In this document: positions 58,463-64,000 of the stretch, piece by piece | Numbering within the stretch: position 1 is the first letter of the stretch | Layout: each line of letters opens with the position of its first letter | Source of the DNA: VRUE01 sp963715455 | Lineage (GTDB): Bacteria > Actinomycetota > Thermoleophilia > Solirubrobacterales > 70-9 | DNA: 64,000 bases | Direction: 5' to 3' | Assembly (NCBI GenBank): GCA_963715455.1 | Contig: OY970245.1 | Location: forward strand, 1,488,001 to 1,552,000 | Position numbers and translations under genes: made by a program | Notes under the pieces: model-generated | Databases searched by the model: none | Seen by the model: only the letters and a program-made list of their open reading frames with translations | Told to the model about the DNA's origin: nothing

Positions 58463-60255
58463 CCCCGGGCTATCAAGGCCCCGATCGCCTCTTGCCACCA
58501 GGCGCGCTCGGCCGGGTCGTTCTCGGTGCGCATCGCGCGGCGCTCGCACCAGGCGGCGAGCGAGCGACGGTCGCCGACCGCGGCGATGCTGCTCGTGATC
58601 AGCGCGTAGCGGCCGTCGGCGAGGGCGACGAGAGAGCTGGGGTGGTCGCGGCGGCTGCGCAGGATGGCGACCACCTCGATCCCGTTGAAGTCGATCGGTG
58701 CGGAGGGATCGTCGATTCCGCTTGCCGGCCCCACGGTGAAGACCTGGGGGGCACCGCGGGGTGGCATCTGCAAGGGGGGCGGCCGCCCCACCGGTCCCTC
58801 GTGCCACTGCCGGGTTAGCTCCTCGACCTGGTCGCGCAGCTCGCCGCGAACCAGCACGTGCAGCTCGTCGCCCTCGCGCAGCTCGGTCGAGCCACGCGGT
58901 GGGATCGCGTGTCCGTCGCGGACGATGACGTTGACCAATGCCTCGCGCGGCAGCCCCAGCTCGCGCACCACGTGTCCGGCGGCTGCCGCCCCGTGGCGCA
59001 GGCGGTAGGAGACAACGTCGCCCCCCATGCGCCGGATGCGGCCGGACTCGAGCAGGCGCCGCGGCAGCGCCGGCTCGTTCGTGGTCAGGCCGAGGCGAGT
59101 CGCCAGGGGCTCGAAGGTCGCCCCCTGGATCAGCGCCGAGGTGACGACGACGAAGAAGACGATCGCGAAGAGCTCCTCTCCGGTGCCGACGCCGGCGACG
59201 ACCGGGAACGTCGCCAGCCAGATCGGTGTCGCCCCGCGCAGGCCGGCCCAGCCAAGCATCGCCCGCTCACGCAGACCGAACGGCGCGAAGAGTGTGGCGA
59301 TGATTGCGGCGAGCGGGCGGGCGACAAAGATCAGCGCCGCGGAGAGCGCCAGGCCCTCCAGCGCCACGTCGGGGAGCGTGCTGGGGAAGACCAGCAGCCC
59401 GAGCAGGATGAAGAGGCCGATCTGGGCGACCCAACCGACCCCCTCGTGGAAGGCGACGATCGTGCGGCGCGCCGGGATGCGCCCCGAGCCTAGGGCCAGA
59501 GCAGTGAGGTAGACGGCGAGCAGGCCGGAGCCATGAGCGACCTCGGCCAGGCCGTAGGCGAGGCCGGCGATGGCGATCGTCGCTACGGGGTAGATGCCGT
59601 CGGTCGGCAGTTGCACCCGGTTGAGACCGGCCACCGCGAGGCGACCGATGGCGACCCCGATCGCGGCGCCCAGCGCCAGCTTGAGGACGAGCAGGCCGGC
59701 CATGTCGGTCAGTCCGTAGCCCGGCTCCTGGATCCATTCGATGAATCCGATCACCAGTAGCAGCGCGACGGGGTCGTTCATGCCCGACTCGCCCTCGAGC
59801 GAGCGGGCCAGTCGCTTTTTCAGGGTCGAGCGGCGTAGCACGGCGAAGATCGCTGCCGAGTCGGTGGCGGCAATCGCCGCGCCGACCAGCATCCCTTCCA
59901 GGGTGCTGAGATCGAAGATCCACATCGCCGCCAGACCGGCGACCACGGCGGTCACCGCGGTGCCGACCGTGGCCAGCGAGGCGGCGGTGCCGAGCACCGG
60001 GCGGATCTCCGGCCAGCCGGCGGTAAGCCCACCCTCGAAGAGGATGAGGATGAGCGCGATCGTGCCCAGGGTGCGAGCCAGCTCGGCGTCGTCGAACTCG
60101 ATCCCGCCGATGCCCTCGGAGCCGGCCAGCATCCCCAATCCGAGGAAGAGCAGCAGCCCCGGGATGCGAATCCGGTCGGCGAGCAGCGCGCCGACGATGC
60201 CGGCAGCGAGCAGAGCACCGGCGACGAGGATCAGCTCGGCGTCGTGTCCACCCAC
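58459..60255 (-). CDS. cation/proton antiporter, CPA1 (NhaP2/CvrA) type with RCK-like tail
   Basis: A 598-residue membrane protein. About 12-13 membrane segments (ELILVAGALLAAGIVGALLA ...), the conserved FEGGLTAGW, GAAIAATDSAAIFAVL, GESGMNDPVALLL with the ion-binding Asp, and GWAGLRGATPIWLAT. The C-terminal ~200 residues include a TrkA_C-like block (ALVNVIVRDGHAIPPRGSTELREGDELHVLVRG) and a further domain, as in NhaP2 potassium/proton antiporters. Ion specificity cannot be read from the sequence. Confidence 0.9.
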   Translation of the reverse strand: MGGHDAELILVAGALLAAGIVGALLADRIRIPGLLLFLGLGMLAGSEGIGGIEFDDAELARTLGTIALILILFEGGLTAGWPEIRPVLGTAASLATVGTAVTAVVAGLAAMWIFDLSTLEGMLVGAAIAATDSAAIFAVLRRSTLKKRLARSLEGESGMNDPVALLLVIGFIEWIQEPGYGLTDMAGLLVLKLALGAAIGVAIGRLAVAGLNRVQLPTDGIYPVATIAIAGLAYGLAEVAHGSGLLAVYLTALALGSGRIPARRTIVAFHEGVGWVAQIGLFILLGLLVFPSTLPDVALEGLALSAALIFVARPLAAIIATLFAPFGLRERAMLGWAGLRGATPIWLATFPVVAGVGTGEELFAIVFFVVVTSALIQGATFEPLATRLGLTTNEPALPRRLLESGRIRRMGGDVVSYRLRHGAAAAGHVVRELGLPREALVNVIVRDGHAIPPRGSTELREGDELHVLVRGELRDQVEELTRQWHEGPVGRPPPLQMPPRGAPQVFTVGPASGIDDPSAPIDFNGIEVVAILRSRRDHPSSLVALADGRYALITSSIAAVGDRRSLAAWCERRAMRTENDPAERAWWQEAIGALIARG

Positions 60256-60264
60256 CGTTTGACC

Positions 60265-61665
60265 CTATGTGTTCTCGTCGACGGCAGCGAGGCGCAGCTC
60301 GAGCTCCTCCGGTGAGCCGGGCGCCGGCACGTCCTCAGGCCGCGCGCGCGGGCGGCGGTAGACGAGGAAGAGCAGGCCGAGCAGTGCGCCGGCGGTAAGC
60401 GCGAAGCCGAGCTCGACGCGGAGGAACTCATCCCCCACCAGGGGCACGAAGTTCCAGCCGATGAAGAGTCCGGCGCAGAGGATCCAGCGCAGCGCAGCCC
60501 GGCGCACCTGGCCCTGGGCTACGCAGGCCTGGTTGACGGTGACCGAGGAGAGGTAGAGGCCCATGCCAGCGGTGACCAGCAGCAACCCGGCGCGGTCGTA
60601 GCTGAACTTGTCGCTGAAGGCGAGCTGCATCAGCTGTGGTCCGGCGATCAACACGACCAGCGCGGTGAAGGCGGTGAAGGCGGTGATTCCCAGCAGCACG
60701 GCGCGCACCGAGCGGTGGAACTCGTCCTCGCTGTCCGGCGCGTCGCTGGTGTGGAGGCCGGTCAGGTGGGGGAGGATGCTGGTCGAGACCGCTTGGAAGA
60801 GCTGCAGCGGCGCCCGGGCGAGCATCAGCACGTTGAAGATGAAACCGGCGGCGGCAGCTCCGTCGAGCGCGCGGATGACCAGCGGCCCGGCGTTGAGGAA
60901 GGCCTGTTCGCTGAACATGATCACCAGCACGGCAGCGGCGAAGCCGCTGCCGTGGGCGACCGAGACCGAGGATCCCTCAGCCTGGGCCGGCTGCGGCGCG
61001 CTGCGTGCCCGGCGGGCGAAGGCCAGCGGCACCACCATGAGGCTCAGCGAGGGGGCGGCGACGATGCCGACCGCCACCCACGACTGGCCACTGAGCAGGC
61101 TGACCGCGACCAACACCGCGAACAGAGTGCGGAAGCACGACTCGGAGAGGATCAGCGCCGTGAAGAGGCCGAAGCGCTTCACTCCGGCGAGGAAGCCGCG
61201 GGCGAAGTAGCTCGCCGCGTAGAAGAGCACCGCCGAGAAGTAGACCCAGTAGAGGGTTTCGTTGTCCTCCAGCAGGCCATCCTGCAGCGGCTCGCGGAAG
61301 ACCAGCGCGAGAACTGCGAAGAGCATTGCCAGTCCGAGCTGGATGGTCGCCGCGTTGCGCGTCGTGCCACCGATCGGCTCGCCTTTAACGAGGTGTTCGG
61401 AGACGTGCCGGGAGAGCAGCTGTTCGACCGGCCGGTAGAGGGTCGAGATGGTGATGAAGACGGCCGACCAGAGCACGGTGATCTGGCCATAGTCGGGCTT
61501 GGAGAGCGTGTGCGAGGCGACGACGAAGTAGACGTAGGTGATCACCCCGGTGAGGCCGACGCCGATCGCCAGGAAGCTCGCCGTCCTGCCGTAGTCGGCC
61601 GTTGCCGAGCCGCCGCCCGACCGGGCGCCGTCGCGGGCGCCCAGCAGCTTGCGCAGCGCCTGCAT
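60265..61665 (-). CDS. oligosaccharide flippase-like (MATE/MVF superfamily) membrane protein
   Basis: 466 residues with about 12-14 membrane segments, starting after a short cytosolic part (ASFLAIGVGLTGVITYVYFVV). The blocks HTLSKPDYGQITVLWS and AVSTSILPHLTGLH fit lipid-linked polysaccharide exporters (Wzx type). It shares one base with the preceding glycosyltransferase stop (TGATG), so the two form an operon for making and exporting a surface glycan (inference). Confidence 0.8.
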   Translation of the reverse strand: MQALRKLLGARDGARSGGGSATADYGRTASFLAIGVGLTGVITYVYFVVASHTLSKPDYGQITVLWSAVFITISTLYRPVEQLLSRHVSEHLVKGEPIGGTTRNAATIQLGLAMLFAVLALVFREPLQDGLLEDNETLYWVYFSAVLFYAASYFARGFLAGVKRFGLFTALILSESCFRTLFAVLVAVSLLSGQSWVAVGIVAAPSLSLMVVPLAFARRARSAPQPAQAEGSSVSVAHGSGFAAAVLVIMFSEQAFLNAGPLVIRALDGAAAAGFIFNVLMLARAPLQLFQAVSTSILPHLTGLHTSDAPDSEDEFHRSVRAVLLGITAFTAFTALVVLIAGPQLMQLAFSDKFSYDRAGLLLVTAGMGLYLSSVTVNQACVAQGQVRRAALRWILCAGLFIGWNFVPLVGDEFLRVELGFALTAGALLGLLFLVYRRPRARPEDVPAPGSPEELELRLAAVDENT

Positions 61666-62651
61666 CAGCGCTCCGGGGCGCCGGGCTCGTAGTGCGAGGG
61701 GGGAATGTCGAGGGACAGCTCGACCCGTCGCACGCGCTCGAAGACCCGCTGGGTCATCACCCGCTGGCCGGCGAGCAGGTCGCCGATCACGCCCAGGGCG
61801 AGCAGCTGGATGGCGGCGATGAAGAGCACCGCGCCGAGGATCAGCGACTGGATGTGGCCGGTGCTGTCGCCATTGAGGATCCAGTCGAGCAGGAAGGGCA
61901 TCCAGGCCGCCAGGGCGAGCAGCGCGACGAGCAGGCCGGCGGTGGCGAAAACCCGCAGCGGCTCGTAGCGGGCGTAGATGCGCAGGATCGAGAGCGCGTT
62001 GCGACGCACGTAGGCACCGGTCGAGGAGAAGAGGCGCGACTCGCGGGTCTGCGGGTTGACGCCGATCTCGACCTGATCGACGGCGACCAGCATCTTGCCG
62101 GCCTGGATCAGGCTCTCCAGCGTGTAGGTGAAGTTGTCGACGACGACTAGCCCCAGCGCCGCCTCGCGGTTGTAGGCGCGAAAGCCGGAGGTGGTGTCGG
62201 CGATCTCGGTGCCGGCCAGGCGGCTGACCACCCAGCTGCCCAGCTTCTGCAGGCCTTTCTTGGCGCCGGAGAAGTGCTCGATCTGGGCGACCCGACGGTC
62301 GCCGACGACCATGTCGGCCTCACCGGCGAGGATCGGCGCGAGCAGCTTAGGGATGTCGGCGCCGCGGTATTGGTTGTCGGCGTCGGTGTTGACGATTACG
62401 TCGGCGCCCAGCTTGAGGCAGGCGTCGAGCCCCGCCTGGAAGCCCGCTGCCAGGCCCTTGTTGTTGGTCAGACGGACGATGTGCTCGACCCCCTGCTCGC
62501 GGGCGACCTCAACCGTGCGGTCGGTGGAGCCGTCGTCGATGACCAGGAGCTCGACCGCGTCGATGCCCTCGATCTGGCGGGGGATGTCGGCGATCGTCGC
62601 CGCGAGGGTGGCCTCCTCGTTGAGGCAGGGGATCTGGACGATCAGCTTCAT
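61665..62651 (-). CDS. family 2 glycosyltransferase with C-terminal membrane segments
   Basis: A 328-residue GT-A enzyme like polyprenyl-phosphate sugar transferases. KLIVQIPCLNEEATL, VIDDGSTDRTVEVA, NNKGLAAGFQAGLD, and the metal-binding NTDADNQYRG; then SGFRAYNREAAL and ETGV-like block. Two membrane segments at about 242-262 (VFATAGLLVALLALAAW) and 278-302. ATG 62651 (MKLIVQIP) is preferred over the longer frame, which contains hairpin sequence. Confidence 0.9.
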   Translation of the reverse strand: MKLIVQIPCLNEEATLAATIADIPRQIEGIDAVELLVIDDGSTDRTVEVAREQGVEHIVRLTNNKGLAAGFQAGLDACLKLGADVIVNTDADNQYRGADIPKLLAPILAGEADMVVGDRRVAQIEHFSGAKKGLQKLGSWVVSRLAGTEIADTTSGFRAYNREAALGLVVVDNFTYTLESLIQAGKMLVAVDQVEIGVNPQTRESRLFSSTGAYVRRNALSILRIYARYEPLRVFATAGLLVALLALAAWMPFLLDWILNGDSTGHIQSLILGAVLFIAAIQLLALGVIGDLLAGQRVMTQRVFERVRRVELSLDIPPSHYEPGAPER

Positions 62652-62698
62652 AGGCGGGGTCAGGGTATCCGCGAGGGCGGTTGGCGCGCGGGTCCTGT

Positions 62699-62760
62699 CG
62701 TGGGGTGAGGGGGGCACTGCGGGCAGTCCACGGGCTGTCCTCGACCCCCCTCACCCCACG
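62699..62760. terminator. 16-base perfect inverted repeat between divergent GT2 and ribD genes
   Basis: Arms 62699-62714 and 62745-62760 are perfect 16-base inverted repeats with 30 bases between. Unusually it lies between divergent genes, so it cannot be a simple terminator for either; it may insulate the two promoters. Confidence 0.55.
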
Positions 62761-62803
62761 CCACCCGCGCGAGGAACGTCACAGAGTGCCCTGGGTCGCC
62801 CGG

Positions 62804-62832
62804 TACGATGTTGATTGACTCGTCAGTCAATC
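62804..62832 (+). promoter_or_regulatory. ribD promoter with an overlapping palindromic operator
   Basis: A TACGAT -10-like box (62804-62809) is followed by GATTGACT-CGTC-AGTCAATC (62813-62832), an 8-base-arm palindrome containing a second palindrome TGAC-TC-GTCA (62816-62825). It ends 1 base before ATG 62834, covering the likely transcription start. The form is like TetR-family operators. Confidence 0.5.
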
Positions 62833-62833
62833 G

Positions 62834-63877
62834 ATGAACTCCCTGCTTACAGCCGCGGATCGGAGTCAGCTCTCAAGGGCTCTTGAGCTTGCGGAGTGCG
62901 GGCGGGGTCGGGTCAGCCCGAATCCTTTGGTGGGAGCTGTTGTGGTGCGTGACGGGGATGTGATCGGCGAGGGGTGGCACGCTGAACTGGGGGAGCTGCA
63001 TGCGGAGCGGGCGGCGCTCGCTGATTGTGAGAAGCGCGGGGAGGACCCGGCTGGGGCGACTATGTACGTGACCCTGGAGCCCTGCGCCCACACCGGTAAG
63101 CAGCCTCCCTGCACGGAAGCGATCCTTGGGGCGGGTATCTCGCGCGTGGTAGTCGCCTCTGATGATCCGAGCGAGAAGGCTGCTGGGCGAGGTTTGGGCA
63201 TCCTGCGCGACGGCGGGGTGGAGGTCGAGCTTGCTGCCGGCGAGGAGGCGACCGCAGCCCGCTTGCTCAACCAGGCCTTCCGCAAGCACGCGCGCACCGG
63301 CTTGCCCCTGGTCACCCTGAAGCTGGCGATGTCGCTCGACGGGCGCACAGCGTCACCGGCGGGCGAGTCCCCTTGGATCTCCAGTGAGACCAGCCGCGAG
63401 CTGGTCCACTGCTGGCGGGCCGAATCCGACGCGATCGCGGTCGGCATCGGCACCGTCCTCGCCGACGACCCGCTCCTAACTGCCCGAGCTCCCGAAGCTC
63501 GCCAACCCCTGCGCGTCGTCTTCGACCGCCAAGCCCGCACGCCACTCGACTCACAGCTCCTGGGCACCCTTGACCAGTCGCCCGTCCTGATCGTTGTCTC
63601 CCCCGAAGCCGATGCTGCCGCCCTACGCGAGGCCGGCGCTGAGATCCTCGTCGCCGAGGACGTTCTCGCTGCCCTTGCAGAGCTCGGTCGCCGCAGCATC
63701 ACCAGCCTCTTCCTCGAGGGCGGCCCGACTCTCGCCGCAGCCTTTGCCGACGCCGGCGAGTTGGACGAGGCGCGGGTCTTCGTCGCTCCGGTGCTCCTCG
63801 GGGGGTCGACGCGCGTCGAGGCGATCGATCCCGGCGCCGGGGACACCCTGATCCAGACCCGTTTCAGGGAGTGGTGA
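62834..63877 (+). CDS. ribD: riboflavin biosynthesis deaminase/reductase RibD
   Basis: A 347-residue bifunctional enzyme: an N-terminal deaminase with the zinc site HAE (H56, E58) and PC...C (C84, C93 in LEPCAHTGKQPPC), then a reductase domain (LPLVTLKLAMSLDGRTAS, VGIGTVLADDPLLTAR, LFLEGGPTLAAAFADAGELDE). It catalyses two early steps from GTP to riboflavin. ATG 62834. Its TGA shares a base with ribE. Confidence 0.95.
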   Translation: MNSLLTAADRSQLSRALELAECGRGRVSPNPLVGAVVVRDGDVIGEGWHAELGELHAERAALADCEKRGEDPAGATMYVTLEPCAHTGKQPPCTEAILGAGISRVVVASDDPSEKAAGRGLGILRDGGVEVELAAGEEATAARLLNQAFRKHARTGLPLVTLKLAMSLDGRTASPAGESPWISSETSRELVHCWRAESDAIAVGIGTVLADDPLLTARAPEARQPLRVVFDRQARTPLDSQLLGTLDQSPVLIVVSPEADAAALREAGAEILVAEDVLAALAELGRRSITSLFLEGGPTLAAAFADAGELDEARVFVAPVLLGGSTRVEAIDPGAGDTLIQTRFREW

Positions 63878-64000
63878 TGTTCACCGGCCTGATCGAAGAC
63901 GTCGGCACTATCGAGTCGCTCGAGAACGGCGCCGAGGGTGCCCGCCTGCGGATCGCCACCTCACTCGCTGCCGAGGTCGCGAGCGGCGACTCGGTCGCGG
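63877..64000 (+). CDS. ribE: riboflavin synthase alpha chain, 5' part only
   Basis: 41 codons to the window end. MFTGLIEDVGTIESLE is the family's N-terminal signature, followed by ARLRIATSLAAEVASGDSVA of the first lumazine-binding barrel. ATG 63877 overlaps the ribD TGA. The enzyme dismutates two 6,7-dimethyl-8-ribityllumazine molecules. The rest is beyond the window. Confidence 0.93.
   Translation, partial: MFTGLIEDVGTIESLENGAEGARLRIATSLAAEVASGDSVA

Noticed and set aside
62761..62833. FMN riboswitch before ribD
   Set aside because: The region is too short and lacks the multi-stem RFN pattern; it holds a palindromic operator instead.

Overview
The window reads as chromosomal DNA of a GC-rich actinobacterium. 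GTG and ATG starts are about equally common, genes are packed in short-overlap operons, a complete division and cell-wall (dcw) cluster is headed by mraZ with no ftsA, and there are Ku-type end-joining genes. The secreted-protein signal peptide at 37530 and the gene mix make a member of the Thermoleophilia/Solirubrobacterales my best guess. That placement is inference. No tRNA, rRNA, CRISPR array or insertion sequence was seen. No gene-free stretch exceeds 300 bases; the longest are 44485-44755, 51667-51924, 37280-37529 and 28281-28510.

1-13.2 kb is accessory: a Rho-like protein with a degenerate ATP site; a minus-strand operon of an M6-type metalloprotease, an unknown protein, an ATP-grasp ligase and a small protein; a response regulator and kinase leading directly into a minimal Tad pilus set (CpaB-like, CpaF, TadB, TadC); and a CHAT-protease plus trypsin-co-occurring-domain pair. 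13.2-29.6 kb is the dcw cluster: mraZ-rsmH-ftsL-ftsI, murE-murF-mraY, two extra genes, then murD-ftsW-murG-murC-murB-ftsQ and ftsZ. 29.7-34.3 kb is a full glycine cleavage set (gcvT, gcvH, gcvPA, gcvPB). 34.3-39.9 kb holds an AAA ATPase, a LigD-type polymerase with Ku, an AT-rich secreted protein and a drug-efflux-type MFS transporter. 39.9-51.7 kb is housekeeping: trpS, scpA-scpB-rluB, a chorismate/tyrosine/shikimate block (aroH, a HisC-like aminotransferase, aroF-tyrA-aroA), cmk, der, metK. 52.4-58.5 kb holds priA-def-fmt-rsmB-zinc ribbon-rpe. The end holds a cation/proton antiporter, a flippase and glycosyltransferase pair, and ribD-ribE (cut by the window end).

Two chromosome-wide habits stand out. 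First, many genes carry a TANNNT-like -10 box exactly 6-7 bases before the start codon, which implies leaderless mRNAs and fixes several starts. Second, operon borders are marked by long, nearly perfect inverted repeats whose sequences differ from site to site. The best candidates for an under-described system are the protease/ATP-grasp operon at 1464-5299 and the CHAT/Trypco1 pair at 10408-12263.
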